64,000 nucleotides of DNA from Streptomyces lunaelactis (lineage in GTDB: Bacteria > Actinomycetota > Actinomycetes > Streptomycetales > Streptomycetaceae): contig NZ_CP026304.1 of NCBI RefSeq assembly GCF_003054555.1, positions 1,054,001 through 1,118,000 on the forward strand, in the 5' to 3' direction. The notes beneath the pieces are model-generated. The model did not search any database and was not told the DNA's origin. It saw only the letters and a program-made list of their open reading frames with translations. Shown piece by piece: positions 8,743 through 18,756 of this stretch. Position 1 is the stretch's first letter. Each line of letters starts with the position of its first letter. The position numbers and the translations under genes were made by a program.

Positions 8743-9299
8743 CCCTTTTCCATGCTCGCGGCTTCAACGCGGTGGGCATCAAGGAGATCACGGACACCGC
8801 CGGCGTCCCGAAAGGGTCGTTCTACAGCTACTACAGCAGCAAGAACGTCTTCGCGGCCGCGGTCCTCGACCGCTTCTGGACCGGAATCGTCCGTCATCAC
8901 GGCCCGATCCTCACCGACCCGTCCACCCCGCCGGTGCGCCGCCTCGTCGCATTCTTCGAGGCCTTGACCCGGGACAATGCCGAGCGGGGGTTCGCGCTCG
9001 GGTGTCTCCTCGGCAATCTCGCTCTCGAACTCTCCGACGACAACGGGGAAGCACGGCTCCGGCTGGCGAACATCATGGAGCAGTGGTCGGATCTCATCGC
9101 TGCCTGTCTGGCGCAAGCGGGGAACACCGCTGATGACGGCGTCGCGACAACTGAGACAACAGACCTGGCATCGATGATCATCGAGAGCTGGGAGGGAGCT
9201 GTCATGCGCGGCCGGGTTGACCAGAGCCGTGCCCCGTACGACCGGTTCCTCACCGTATCGCTGCCGCGACTGCTGGACGCAGTCGGGGTATCCGTCTGA
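8688..9299 (+). CDS. TetR/AcrR-family transcriptional regulator
   Basis: The 203-residue repressor-type protein has an N-terminal HTH with MTLFHARGFNAVGIKEITDT, then AGVPKGSFYSYYSSKNVFAA, the classical TetR DNA-binding domain. The C-terminal part (about 70-200) is a ligand domain with ALGCLLGNLALELSD and ARLRLANIMEQW, like the AcrR subgroup in which this domain senses a small molecule. I chose the GTG at 8688 giving MPRPANPLVRESLLDAG; a GTG at 8682 adds two residues. Its 5' end overlaps the broken ATPase frame by 55 bp. No divergent target gene is adjacent, so its regulon is not evident. Confidence 0.85.
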   Translation: MPRPANPLVRESLLDAGMTLFHARGFNAVGIKEITDTAGVPKGSFYSYYSSKNVFAAAVLDRFWTGIVRHHGPILTDPSTPPVRRLVAFFEALTRDNAERGFALGCLLGNLALELSDDNGEARLRLANIMEQWSDLIAACLAQAGNTADDGVATTETTDLASMIIESWEGAVMRGRVDQSRAPYDRFLTVSLPRLLDAVGVSV

Positions 9300-9609
9300 A
9301 CCCCAAAGCGCACACCTTGCACTGCCTCACTGTGATGTATGCCCTTCGATTCATTCATAGGCGACTGGTCGCGTATTATTGGGGAGTCTCTTCCGCCTCT
9401 CGGAGTCGCTTCCGTCTCCCGAACTCACGCCAACCACGAGTCCGACACATGACGTCCGCCCAGACCGGCCTCAACGCCGAACCTCGATGCGCCGGCGGGC
9501 GGGGACGGCAACACGCCGCTGGTGCGTGACCACCCGTTGCGGCAACAGCTCCCGTGTGACCCTCTCCTACCAACACCACAAGACCGCCACCGCACGAGGG
9601 GAGACTGCG

Positions 9610-9750
9610 GCCGCCTTGGACGATTAAGCAAGTTCTCCAGACGCTTGATCATGGCCCATCCCGCCGGCGGACCGTAGCGTCGCAGCCAGCCGTACCTACG
9701 GCCGCAGCGAAGTCATCCACGGCCAGAAACGAATCAGTGGAAGGCACATC
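9610..9750 (+). promoter_or_regulatory. Conserved leader/promoter module, copy 1
   Basis: This stretch starts with 'gccgccttggacga', passes 'gttctccagacgcttgatca' and ends just before ATG 9751. It aligns nearly end to end with 19478-19616 and with the complement of 47411-47565. Here it precedes a decayed aldo/keto reductase. Conservation in front of different genes suggests a regulatory region. The rest of 9300-9609 holds no gene I can support. Confidence 0.6.
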
Positions 9751-9850
9751 ATGCGGTACGAGCAGGCAGGGCTTTTCGTTCTCCCGGATCGCGGTGGGAA
9801 CACTGACGTTCCACGGCGCGGGGACACCGGCGCGGAGTCGGATGCGGAAC
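9751..9850 (+). pseudogene. Decayed 5' end of an aldo/keto reductase
   Basis: The start MRYEQ and, in another frame, FSRIAVGTLTFHGAGTP match the first 30 residues of the intact aldo/keto reductase at 19617 (MQYEQ and VSRIALGTMTFGGAGTP). A small deletion shifts the frame and homology ends near 9845. Only the leader and the first codons of the duplicate survive. Confidence 0.65.
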
Positions 9851-9924
9851 GTCCGTGCTCCTCGGGGAGCAGGGCAGCAGGGCGGCGATGGCCTTGCTCC
9901 CCGTCTGACCAGGGGAGAGTTTGA

Positions 9925-12747
9925 GTGCCGGAACAAATGCGCTTCGCTGTTCTGGGGCCTGTCCGTAGCTGGTGCGGGCCGGACGAGGTGGACCTCGGGC
10001 CTCCGAAGCAGCGTGCGGTCCTTGCCGTATTGCTGCTCGGCGAAGGCGCACAAGTCCCGGTCGACGCGCTGGTCGACGCCGTCTGGGGGACCGGATCGCC
10101 GGGCTCCGCGGTGAGTTCGCTGCGCACCTACGTCCATCGGCTGCGTCGGCTGCTCGGCCCTCTGGCGATCCTTTCCGTGCGGGACGGTTACCAGATGCAT
10201 ACGTCGCCCGAATCGCTCGATCTGGCTGCCTTCCGGGACCTCGTCGCCCGGGGGGACCGGGCCCGACGCGACAACGATGCCAAGACCGCCGCCCGGTACC
10301 TGAACGACGCCCTCGCTCACTGGCAGGGGACAGCGCTGGCCGGAATCCGCGGCGAGTACGCCCAAGCCCAGCGCAAACGGCTTGACCGACTGCGGCTGTC
10401 CGCCCTGGAGGCGAGCCTCGCGGTCCGGCTCGAGCTGGGCGAACACGCTGATGCCGCAAGGGAGTTGGCGGCCCTGGTGGCCGAGCACCCGCTGGACGAA
10501 CGGTTCCGGGAGATGCTGATGCTCGCCCTGTACCGGTCGGGACGCCAGGCGGAGGCGCTCGTGACGTACAAAGAGGCCCGCGCGGTTCTCGCCGATGAGC
10601 TGGGTGTCGATCCGGGACCTGAACTCCGGCACATGTTCGAGCGCATCCTGCGGGCGGACGCCGGACTGATCGCCCCGCCCACGCCCGCGCCGGCACCCGA
10701 CCAGCCGACGCCGGCACAGCTCCCCGCCGAGCTGCCGGCCTTTGTCGGGCGTGCGGCGCAACTCGCACAGTTGGACCTGCTGCTTCCCGGCAACGGCGAG
10801 GTGCCCACGACCATCGTCGTCAGCGCCATCGCCGGCATGGCCGGAGTCGGCAAGAGCACCTTCGCCGTGCACTGGGCCCACCATGTCAGCTCCCGTTTCC
10901 CCGACGGTCAGCTCTACATCGACCTGAGGGGCTTCGATCCGGCCGGACTGCCGGTCTCCCCGGACCGGGCGCTGCGCACGCTTCTTGAGTCACTTGGGGC
11001 CGATCCGCAGAGCCTGCCGCAGGACGCCGACGCGCTGGTGGCCTGCTACCGCACACGGCTCGCCGGGCGGCGTGTGCTGCTCCTGCTGGACAACGCCAGC
11101 GACGCTCAGCAAGTGCGCCCGCTGCTGCCGGCGAGCCCCGGCTGCCTGGTGATCGTCACCAGCAGGAACCGGCTGTCCGGCCTGATCGCCACAGACGGGG
11201 CCTGCCCCGTCCACCTCGACGTGCTCTCTGTGGCGGAGGCGCGCGACTTCCTCGTACGCAGGCTGGGCGCCGACCGGGTGGCCGCCGAGCCGACGGCCGT
11301 CGACGAGATCATCGAACTCTGCGCCCGGCTGCCACTGGCCCTGTCCATCGCGGCTGCGCGGGCGCTGACCTGCTCGGGCTTCCCTCTTGCGAGCCTCGCC
11401 GGCGAACTGGCCGACGGTCAAAACCGCCTGGACGCCTTCAACATGCCCGACACGGCGACCGACGTACGCGCCGTCTTCTCGTGGTCGTACCACGCCCTCA
11501 CCCCCGCCGCCGCACGCCTGTTCCGGCTGATCGCCCTGCATCCGGGCCCGGACACCTCGTTGGCCGCCGCCGCAAGCCTCGCAGGCCTCACCGTCGCGCA
11601 CACCCACCAATTGCTGACCGAACTGACTCACGCCCACCTCGTGGACGAACCCGTGCCCGGCCGGTATGCCGCCCACGACCTGCTGCGCACCTACGCCGGT
11701 GAACTGGCTCGTGCCTCCGACACGCCGGAGGAGCACCACACCGCCCGGGTCCGCGTCCTCGACCACTATCTGCACAGTGCCCACCGCGCAGGGCGGGCGT
11801 ACTCTCCCGACCGGCCCGCGATCGTGCTGTCTGCCCCCTCCCGGGGCGTCCGGGTCGAGGAATTCGCCCCGGAGCCTGGGCACTCCGGCCCGGCCGCGGC
11901 CTGGTTCGACGCCGAACGGGCGGTGCTGATGGCGGCCATCAGAACGGCGGCCGCTCATGGGCTCGACACGCACACCTGGCAACTCGCCTGGGCCGTCGGA
12001 CACTACCTGGACCGCAAGGGGCTGTGGCACGACCTCGAAGCAACACAGAACATCGCGATGGAGGCGGCAGAGCGTCTCGGCGACCCCCGCGCCCAGGCAC
12101 ACGTCCACCAGGGACTGGCGCGGGCCGCGACCGATCTGGGCCGGGTCGAAGAGGCACGGAACCGCATGGAGCGGGCGGTGGAGCTGTTCACCGCTGCCGG
12201 CGACGTCACCGCCTGCGCCGAGAGCATCCGGGTGCTGAGCCGGGCGGCCGAACGGCAGGGCGACCTGGAAGCAGCGCTCTCCCACGCCCAACAGGCTCTC
12301 GCTCTGCACCGGGCTGCCGGCCACAGCGCTCGCACCGCCGCGGCACTCAACGCCGTCGGCTGGTGCCACACCCTCCTCGGGCAGCACCAGCAGGCGCTCG
12401 ACCACTGCCAGGAAGCCCTGACGATCAAGGAGCTGCCCGACCGCCCCTACCTCAAGGCGGACGTCTGGGACAGCATCGGCCTCGCCCAGCACCATCTGGG
12501 CCGGTACACCGAGGCCGTCGCCAGCTACGAACAGGCCCTCGTCCTCTTCCGTGAAGTCGGCGTCGCCTACGCCGAAGCGGACACGCTGAGCCGTCTCGGG
12601 GACACCCACCACGTGGTGGGCCGCGTGGCCTCGGCGCGTGAGGCATGGGCCGAGGCCCTCGTCATCCTGGAACGGCTCGGCCATACGGACGCGGAGGTCG
12701 TCCGTGCGAAGCTCACGGGGCTCACAGAGAACCGACCCTGTAACTGA
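9925..12747 (+). CDS. AfsR/SARP-type regulator (BTAD + NB-ARC + TPR)
   Basis: The 940-residue cytoplasmic regulator has an OmpR-like winged-helix (about 5-95, VLGPVRSWCGPDEVDLGPPK), then a bacterial transcriptional activator domain (about 100-250, ending ADELGVDPGPELRHMFERIL). An NB-ARC ATPase follows with P-loop GMAGVGKS near 304-311 and a Walker-B-like LLLLDN. The C-terminal third is tetratricopeptide repeats (about 680-930). Such proteins typically activate secondary-metabolite genes. GTG at 9925 has 'aggggag' upstream. A paralogue of the same architecture is at 34254. It lies upstream of the RiPP operon on the opposite strand and could regulate it, which is inference. Confidence 0.9.
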   Translation: MPEQMRFAVLGPVRSWCGPDEVDLGPPKQRAVLAVLLLGEGAQVPVDALVDAVWGTGSPGSAVSSLRTYVHRLRRLLGPLAILSVRDGYQMHTSPESLDLAAFRDLVARGDRARRDNDAKTAARYLNDALAHWQGTALAGIRGEYAQAQRKRLDRLRLSALEASLAVRLELGEHADAARELAALVAEHPLDERFREMLMLALYRSGRQAEALVTYKEARAVLADELGVDPGPELRHMFERILRADAGLIAPPTPAPAPDQPTPAQLPAELPAFVGRAAQLAQLDLLLPGNGEVPTTIVVSAIAGMAGVGKSTFAVHWAHHVSSRFPDGQLYIDLRGFDPAGLPVSPDRALRTLLESLGADPQSLPQDADALVACYRTRLAGRRVLLLLDNASDAQQVRPLLPASPGCLVIVTSRNRLSGLIATDGACPVHLDVLSVAEARDFLVRRLGADRVAAEPTAVDEIIELCARLPLALSIAAARALTCSGFPLASLAGELADGQNRLDAFNMPDTATDVRAVFSWSYHALTPAAARLFRLIALHPGPDTSLAAAASLAGLTVAHTHQLLTELTHAHLVDEPVPGRYAAHDLLRTYAGELARASDTPEEHHTARVRVLDHYLHSAHRAGRAYSPDRPAIVLSAPSRGVRVEEFAPEPGHSGPAAAWFDAERAVLMAAIRTAAAHGLDTHTWQLAWAVGHYLDRKGLWHDLEATQNIAMEAAERLGDPRAQAHVHQGLARAATDLGRVEEARNRMERAVELFTAAGDVTACAESIRVLSRAAERQGDLEAALSHAQQALALHRAAGHSARTAAALNAVGWCHTLLGQHQQALDHCQEALTIKELPDRPYLKADVWDSIGLAQHHLGRYTEAVASYEQALVLFREVGVAYAEADTLSRLGDTHHVVGRVASAREAWAEALVILERLGHTDAEVVRAKLTGLTENRPCN

Positions 12748-12784
12748 CCCACTCGGTCAGATTCCCCCTGCACCCCGACGAAGC

Positions 12785-13000
12785 GCAGGTGCGGTCGCCG
12801 GGACGATCCGGCTGACCGCAACCGTCGTGCTGACAAGCGGCTTGCCGACCCCGCCCGCCATCGCCGCAGAGGCGGCCTGCATTCCAGCCGGCGCCAACGC
12901 CTCTGTCCAGGAAGCGTTGGTCGGCCCCGGAGCGGTCGCAGTGACCTGTGCGCCGGATCGGTCTTCGACCTTTACTCGATCCCAGCGGCCGTGCGTCAAG
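12785..13000 (+). pseudogene. Decayed N-terminus of a secreted beta-helix protein
   Basis: The reading ends a signal-peptide-like segment with PPAIAAEAACIPAGANASVQ and continues EALVGPGAVAV. It parallels AAGCISSGTDADITAALVGP in the intact beta-helix gene at 30153-31808. After that, VFDLYS is recovered only in another frame, so the gene is frameshifted and truncated. It follows an AfsR-like regulator, as the intact gene is near the second AfsR paralogue. Confidence 0.55.
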
Positions 13001-13135
13001 TGGCGTCATCGGTATCGACTCCACCAACACGCGCGGGTGCTCGGCCATGCCAAGCAGGGCACCGAGTACGCTGCTTGGCGTCCGCACCCCGCTCGCGCGG
13101 TCGGCCGCGATCTGCACGCCGACTGCCCCGGCCGG

Positions 13136-16100
13136 TCATCGCCGCGATCCGCTACGGCGGGTAGGTCCGCCGGCTCCGGGGGCGCCGAACGGTTTGTCTC
13201 CGAAGCCCTGGCCACCGCCGTTGAGGCCGGCTGCACCGGGCCGCGTCCCGTGCGCAGACTCATCCTGGACAGGACCATCGGGGAGGCGGGCCAGGGCATT
13301 GCTCCGGTCGAGGTGTGCGACCGCAGCGCCGCGCGCAACGGCGTATACGTCCTGTTCTATGTCCGCCGCGAAACGCAATCGCCGGTTGCAATGCATGTGC
13401 AGCAACGCCTTGAGGATCTCGGCGGGCAGGATCCAGTTCTCCCGCTCTGCCGCCCGGCGCACCGTGGCAGCGTACGCGGCCAGGCCGGCGTGCCATTCGG
13501 CGTCCTCGGCCTTCTGGGCCGGCCCGTCGACGGGGATCAGCGCCAGTGCTTCGCGGCGCCTGCGGGCGAAGACCCGGTGCCGGGTCTCGTCCTTCTCGTA
13601 GTGATTGATCAACCATTGCTCCCAGGCCACCGCTCCAGCCCCCTGGAATCCGCGGATCAGACGGACTACGTCGGCGGCCACGGGCAGCGGGTCGGTGTCG
13701 TCATCGAGGCGGCGCAGGGCCAGTCGGCTGTCCGCGCAGAAGAATCGCTCCGCGGCCTCAATGGCGGCCTTGCCCCCGTACCGCTCGACCTCCGGGCGGT
13801 ACACGTGCAGGGACAGGTCGTCGCTGAGCCCGGCGGCCGAGAGGTCCCGGGCCCAGTCCCGAAGGCTCGGCAGCACGTGCCGGGCGACAGCGGACGGGTC
13901 TCCGTGCAGCCGGAGCCGTAGGTGCGGCCGGCCGGTTGACGCGTCGGCGTAGCGGACGAAGAACCAGCGGTCCACGTGCTCAGCCTGGCTGCGCAGCCAC
14001 GGCTCCAGGTGGGTCGCGAGGATCAGCCTCTGGCTTTCGGCCGACGAGGGGATCCGGGCGGACAGCCATTCCCCGCCGGGCGGGTGCGGTGCGGACAAGG
14101 GGCCGCGGGTCGGGGCCGGGGCAACTGGCTCGCGCACGATGGGGGATCTCGCAAAGAGTGGTACGACGATTTCCGCGTCGTATGTGCCGTCCGGTCCGCG
14201 CAGCCATCCCAACGGCGGTTCGTGGGACAGGTCCTCGTGCAGCACGCACTCCCGGTCCGACAGGACCTGATGGCACAGCAGCTCCCTGTGACGGGGCAGC
14301 CGGAGATCCAGAGCCAGCCGCTGGTCCGCGCTGGCCAGATGGATGCGGTCGGGCATCCGCCACCGTTCGCGCCACGCCGCCAGGCGTTCCGCGGCTTCTC
14401 CGTCGGCAAGGTCGGCAAGGCGCAGTCGCCAAGTGGCGGGCATCAGTATGGTCCGGCCGTAGCGCACGGCGGGGAGGAAGGGGCAGCTGTTCAAGTGGCC
14501 CCAGTCCCAAGCCCCCAGCTGGGTCGTTCCCATGAGAGGGACCTCGAGGAGGAAGCGTGCCACGTTGGGGGCGAGCCGACTGCTGAGCATGTGCGGGGCG
14601 AACGGGCTGATCTCCCGTCCGGAGGAGGTGTCAACGACGTGGAACCGCTGGGTGTCGGCGTAGACGCAGACGTGTGCGAGATCGACAGCGCCCGGTGACG
14701 TGGGATCGGCGTAGATCCCCACGGCGACGTGGTGGGCGGCAATGTCCGTTGCTCCGGTGACATTCTGTACCCTGCGGTCGCGGGTTGCGTAGTCCACCCG
14801 CACCGGCAGCGGAGTGTCGGGGCCTGCGCCCCATGTGCGCCGGGCGAACGCGGCGAGGTGCTCCTCGGCACCGAGGAGTTGGGAAAACCGCCCCCATGCC
14901 GTGCCGGCCAGTCGGGAGACCTGGAACGGCGGGACCATCAGGAGGAAGCGGCCTGCGGCCAGTTCTCCAGGCGAGTCGGCAAGGACCGAGACGAACAGCT
15001 CGGCGGATGGCGGCGGATACCCGCGCCCGGATTCCAGCGAACGGATGGTGGACTCGTCGAGCTCGACGCTCGTCCGCCCGGCGGTCAATGCGCCTGCGTA
15101 CAGCGCGTTGAGGTCGCTCGCACGGTCCGGATCCACCAGGGGCGGGAGAGGTCTGCGGTGACCGGTCGGCAACTCGTAACCGGCTGGAGGGCCGAGTCCG
15201 GTGTCGGGGTCGAGCAGGCTGCTCACCGGCACCAACTCCCCCAGCCCGTAGTGCTCCAGGAACTCCCGGTGGTACGCCGTCAGCGCACGCTGTCCGTCGC
15301 TTTCGGGCACGGACACCCGCCACAACACCGAGGCCGCGGAGGCAGCCTCCCGGGCAACCTCCGCCTGCAGGCGAACGTCGGCCTCGAGTGCCAGATCAAC
15401 CTGCACGCACGCCGACGAGCCGGCGGCCCGGTACAGCTCGGCCAGAGCCGGTGCGCCCCTGCCGACGTCACAGGAAGCGTAATGCCGCAGCCTCGCTGCG
15501 TAATTCCGCAACCCGGTGTGCCCCGGCGCGGCGCGCGCGGCGTGGCCCAGAGGATCAGGCTCGGCGGGCGACGGCAGGCTGTCGGTGACGAGGAATTCAA
15601 GCGCGATCAGGCGGGTCAGCAGCCTGGCGGCCTGCTCCGGCGCGAGGCCGGGGCAATCCGCGGTGACCGCGGTGACCAAGTCCCCGAAAGCCACGGGCCG
15701 CCGTGCCTGCCGCAACACGGCTTCGACGGGCGGGGTCCTGCGAACGCTGCGCCGGGCAGGCTTCGGCGAGCGCATCGCGAGGGGCAGGAGGAGCTGGTCG
15801 CCTTGTATCCGGCAGGTGTTGTTGACAACGACGCGCAGGGCCGCCGGGGGGTCGGCGATGTCCCGCGCGTCAAGGAGTGTGCCAAGCCAAGCCCGGTCCG
15901 GCTGGACGAGCTTGGTGCGCCGACCGGTCAGCCGGGCGCTGGGCCTGTCGCCGAAGGAACCCACAGCCACTCCCGCGAGCAGGCCGAAAGGCGTGGCCCT
16001 GCGGGACATCCGCAGGTGGTAGCGGAGCAGCGACCGGGTCAGTCGCTGTCCCGCCGGGACTGGCGGCCGGCTCCCGGCGAGAGTGTCCTGCACGGCACGC

Positions 16101-16273
16101 GCCAGCGAGGGGCTGGACACCAGCAGCGCCTCGGCGGCCAGTGGGTCCCGGGCCAGCGCCATGACCGTGTCGGTGTCGGTCTGCTCCCCGCCGGCAGCTT
16201 CGTTCGGCAGGACGGGAACGCGAAGGAGAAAGACGTCGCCGCTCTCGAAGACGGGGAGCGCGTCGTCAGACAT
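13136..16273 (-). CDS. Class I lantibiotic dehydratase (full-length LanB)
   Basis: The 1,045-residue enzyme is predicted to glutamylate Ser/Thr of the precursor peptide from glutamyl-tRNA and then eliminate glutamate to give Dha/Dhb. The N-terminal glutamylation domain (about 1-730) shows the LanB signature YHLRMSRRATPFGLLAG near 90-105. The C-terminal 'thiopeptide-type' elimination domain (about 755-1020) contains EHVDRWFFVRYADA and PHLRLRLHG. Both halves are in one chain, unlike the split LanBs of thiopeptide and goadsporin clusters. The ATG has a 'ctggaggcccc' site. It is the last gene of the RiPP operon, 209 bp after the YcaO gene. The C-terminal 30 residues are Gly/Pro-rich. Confidence 0.92.
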   Translation of the reverse strand: MSDDALPVFESGDVFLLRVPVLPNEAAGGEQTDTDTVMALARDPLAAEALLVSSPSLARAVQDTLAGSRPPVPAGQRLTRSLLRYHLRMSRRATPFGLLAGVAVGSFGDRPSARLTGRRTKLVQPDRAWLGTLLDARDIADPPAALRVVVNNTCRIQGDQLLLPLAMRSPKPARRSVRRTPPVEAVLRQARRPVAFGDLVTAVTADCPGLAPEQAARLLTRLIALEFLVTDSLPSPAEPDPLGHAARAAPGHTGLRNYAARLRHYASCDVGRGAPALAELYRAAGSSACVQVDLALEADVRLQAEVAREAASAASVLWRVSVPESDGQRALTAYHREFLEHYGLGELVPVSSLLDPDTGLGPPAGYELPTGHRRPLPPLVDPDRASDLNALYAGALTAGRTSVELDESTIRSLESGRGYPPPSAELFVSVLADSPGELAAGRFLLMVPPFQVSRLAGTAWGRFSQLLGAEEHLAAFARRTWGAGPDTPLPVRVDYATRDRRVQNVTGATDIAAHHVAVGIYADPTSPGAVDLAHVCVYADTQRFHVVDTSSGREISPFAPHMLSSRLAPNVARFLLEVPLMGTTQLGAWDWGHLNSCPFLPAVRYGRTILMPATWRLRLADLADGEAAERLAAWRERWRMPDRIHLASADQRLALDLRLPRHRELLCHQVLSDRECVLHEDLSHEPPLGWLRGPDGTYDAEIVVPLFARSPIVREPVAPAPTRGPLSAPHPPGGEWLSARIPSSAESQRLILATHLEPWLRSQAEHVDRWFFVRYADASTGRPHLRLRLHGDPSAVARHVLPSLRDWARDLSAAGLSDDLSLHVYRPEVERYGGKAAIEAAERFFCADSRLALRRLDDDTDPLPVAADVVRLIRGFQGAGAVAWEQWLINHYEKDETRHRVFARRRREALALIPVDGPAQKAEDAEWHAGLAAYAATVRRAAERENWILPAEILKALLHMHCNRRLRFAADIEQDVYAVARGAAVAHLDRSNALARLPDGPVQDESAHGTRPGAAGLNGGGQGFGDKPFGAPGAGGPTRRSGSRR

Positions 16274-16482
16274 GGGGCCTCCAGCTGATGCGTCGGGGTG
16301 GTGAGACCCGGATCCCGCGCACTGGTCGCGCAGAACCGGCAGACGCAGTCACGGGAGCTCGTAACAAACACACTCGAGGCCGAAAGCGGGCGAATGCGGT
16401 CCCGGTAGGGGTAACAGCTCACCTCGTGACCGTGGCCGACTGAGGGGGTCGCGGAACTCCCGCTGCGTAGAGGGGCAGCGGG

Positions 16483-18726
16483 CTAGAGGAACATGGCGAT
16501 CGGATTGAGTTCCGTTTCCGGCACCCTCGACTCTGTCCAGCCGAGGGCAACGGGAACGTCGTACAGCCTGCCGGGCGCGTACTGCGGCCAGAAGCTGCGC
16601 AGGCCTGGGACTATGACCTTGACTACCGGCAGGCAGATGTCCGGCCGTGTCTGGTCCAGCACCAGCATCTCCATGTCGTTCTCCTCGACAATCCGCTGGG
16701 CCTCCCGAACGCCGGACAGCAGGTCGGGGCCCACAGGTGTCTGACGGGCCTGTCTGGTGAAGAGGCCGGAAGTGCCGCGTGGCGCGAGGTACGGCTGGCT
16801 CTCCAGCGTCGCGGTCCGCCACCACTCGGTGTCCGGGCCGCCCTCGGCGCGGTCCGGGGCGGAGCGAAACTCCAGGAGGCCGGCCAGGAATTGGTTCATC
16901 TCCGTCAGGGCCCGGGTGACCGCCACGGCCGGGTCGAAGTGCGCGCCGAAGCCGAAGAGAATGTCCTCGGTGGGGCCATCGGTCCGGCGCGACACCGCTG
17001 CCGCGACAGGGATTCCCAGGTCCGAGGTCAGATCCAGGACCCAGGTCTCGCGGCCGATGCTCGCATAGTGTTCCTGCCAGCGCTCGATATATGCGATGTC
17101 CGCCAGGTTCACGTCGATCGCCGGACGGGCCGTGCGGTTGTACCACCACATGGCGACACTGTCCCTTTCAACCAACTCGAAGAAGCCTTGGAGAATCGCG
17201 TCCTCCAGGCTGCTCCCGGCCGCATTCCCGTTGGAGTCGGCGAGGGCGACGACAGGGCCGGTCGGGGTGGGGAAGTCGTAGTACAGGTAGGCGGTCGGCA
17301 CGTACTTGTGCGCCTCCTCGCTCAGCGACCAGACAGGCGTCCAGGCCATGTCCTGCGCCTCATCGAACGGGTCAGGCACCCAGGTGAAGGGAGTGCCGCG
17401 GCCGCGCCACTCCTCACGGTTGCGGAACTGGTCTTCACTGAAGTGCTGCAGGGTGTCCAGCGGCACGGCGTCGGCGCCCAGTGCGCGGGCGGAGGTCACG
17501 ATGTGCGCTTCGTCGCCCTGCCAGACGCCGGAGTACCGCTCGATGGCCTCGCCGAGAGCGCTCGCCCGGGCCTGCAGGTCACTCATGCCCTTGCCGGCGC
17601 TCTCGGTGCGCAACGCGCGCTGCGCCCGGCTGAGTTCCCGGGGCCGGCCAATCGCGAAATTGTGACCGGCGGAATAGACGTGCAACAGCTCTGACGACGT
17701 CTTCATCCGGGTCAGCTCCGACACGACGCCCGTGATGGGACTGACGAGGTGTCCGTACGTGTCGAGCATGTGGTAACGGCTTCGCGACCGGTACCCGCCG
17801 TCGGCACCCGGTGCCGCAGGCACGCTGCGCAAGGCCGGCGGCAGGTGTGCCGCAGTCGCCACCAACGTTGGGTCGCCACAGTCCGGGCATTGCGGGCGCC
17901 GGGTGAGACGGTGCTTACGGGATTCCAGGGCCAAGGGGTCGAAGCTCACGATCGTCGGCGGGTCGTCGGGCAGTCCGGCCATCCACTGCGTGACCCGCAA
18001 AACCGCCAGCCGGGCAGCCAGTCCCGTGGCCGTTGTGAGCCGCACGTCACCCATCACTGGGACGTAGTCCCGATGGGTCATTCTGGCGAGCGTGGCCTGG
18101 AGCTGCCGGTGGCCTCGGGCTCGCTGCACCAGGCAGCTCCAGCACGCGGTGTGCCGGGGTTCGAGGACGGGCGAGATCCAGGCGCTCTCCCCGGTCAGTT
18201 TGGCCACGAGCCAGGAGCTACGGGTCTTCAGAGCATCCTGGTTGAACGCCAAGATGTCCGGGTGGAGGAAATCGGATGTGAGCACGACGGTGAGGCCCGG
18301 ATCACCGTCGCCAAGACGCAGGCCTTGCGCCGTCGCGGCTTCCGTGAACGCATCTGTGCTCGCGCCGCCGACGGCGACCGCGCGCACACTCCGGTTTTCG
18401 ATCGCCTCGCTCACGGAGTCCGGAGCCACGCCGGCAAGTTCCCAGAACCCGGCGTCGTCGCGTTCGGAATCTCCCCACCGCTCGACTACGAGCCCGGCAG
18501 TGAGCAGCCGGTCCAGGCCGCGGTCCACGACGGACCCGGGAAAAGACGCCGCGAGCGCATGCCGCAGCGCCACGCGCGTCGCGCCCTTCAGCAGCAGAGG
18601 GGCCAACTGCTCGACGAGCTTGCCACGCAGCACCGTGTTGCGCCCCTGGGAGAGCAGGTACACCCCCGCTCCCGGAATGACTTCGACGCCCACGTGCCGC
18701 GGGAAGCGCACGATGCGACCAGCCAT
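16483..18726 (-). CDS. Fused E1-like/YcaO cyclodehydratase (TOMM type)
   Basis: The 747-residue protein is predicted to bind the leader and activate backbone amides with ATP to form azolines or related groups. The N-terminal part (1-330) is an ocin-ThiF-like leader-binding domain with a zinc tetracysteine, CWSC near 194 and CPDC near 279. The YcaO domain (about 340-747) has GKGMSDLQARASALGEAIER near 376, GSSLEDAILQGFFELVERDS near 502 and ALTEMNQF near 605, all ATP/Mg-binding regions. It ends ELNPIAMFL rather than PxPxP. I chose ATG 18726, preceded by 'ggaaagaaag'; the longer ORF upstream overlaps the precursor in another frame. No separate azoline dehydrogenase was found. Confidence 0.9.
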   Translation of the reverse strand: MAGRIVRFPRHVGVEVIPGAGVYLLSQGRNTVLRGKLVEQLAPLLLKGATRVALRHALAASFPGSVVDRGLDRLLTAGLVVERWGDSERDDAGFWELAGVAPDSVSEAIENRSVRAVAVGGASTDAFTEAATAQGLRLGDGDPGLTVVLTSDFLHPDILAFNQDALKTRSSWLVAKLTGESAWISPVLEPRHTACWSCLVQRARGHRQLQATLARMTHRDYVPVMGDVRLTTATGLAARLAVLRVTQWMAGLPDDPPTIVSFDPLALESRKHRLTRRPQCPDCGDPTLVATAAHLPPALRSVPAAPGADGGYRSRSRYHMLDTYGHLVSPITGVVSELTRMKTSSELLHVYSAGHNFAIGRPRELSRAQRALRTESAGKGMSDLQARASALGEAIERYSGVWQGDEAHIVTSARALGADAVPLDTLQHFSEDQFRNREEWRGRGTPFTWVPDPFDEAQDMAWTPVWSLSEEAHKYVPTAYLYYDFPTPTGPVVALADSNGNAAGSSLEDAILQGFFELVERDSVAMWWYNRTARPAIDVNLADIAYIERWQEHYASIGRETWVLDLTSDLGIPVAAAVSRRTDGPTEDILFGFGAHFDPAVAVTRALTEMNQFLAGLLEFRSAPDRAEGGPDTEWWRTATLESQPYLAPRGTSGLFTRQARQTPVGPDLLSGVREAQRIVEENDMEMLVLDQTRPDICLPVVKVIVPGLRSFWPQYAPGRLYDVPVALGWTESRVPETELNPIAMFL

Positions 18727-18756
18727 GACACCCGACTTTCTTTCCGGTGCGATGCA

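Noticed and set aside
13011..13135. Possible IS5-type transposase piece (GVIGIDSTNTRGC)
   Set aside because: Only a short motif resembles VxxVDSTxxRAH of IS5 transposases; nothing else supports it and the frames are broken.
14729..16288. Plus-strand frame of 519 codons
   Set aside because: Antisense shadow of the LanB gene.
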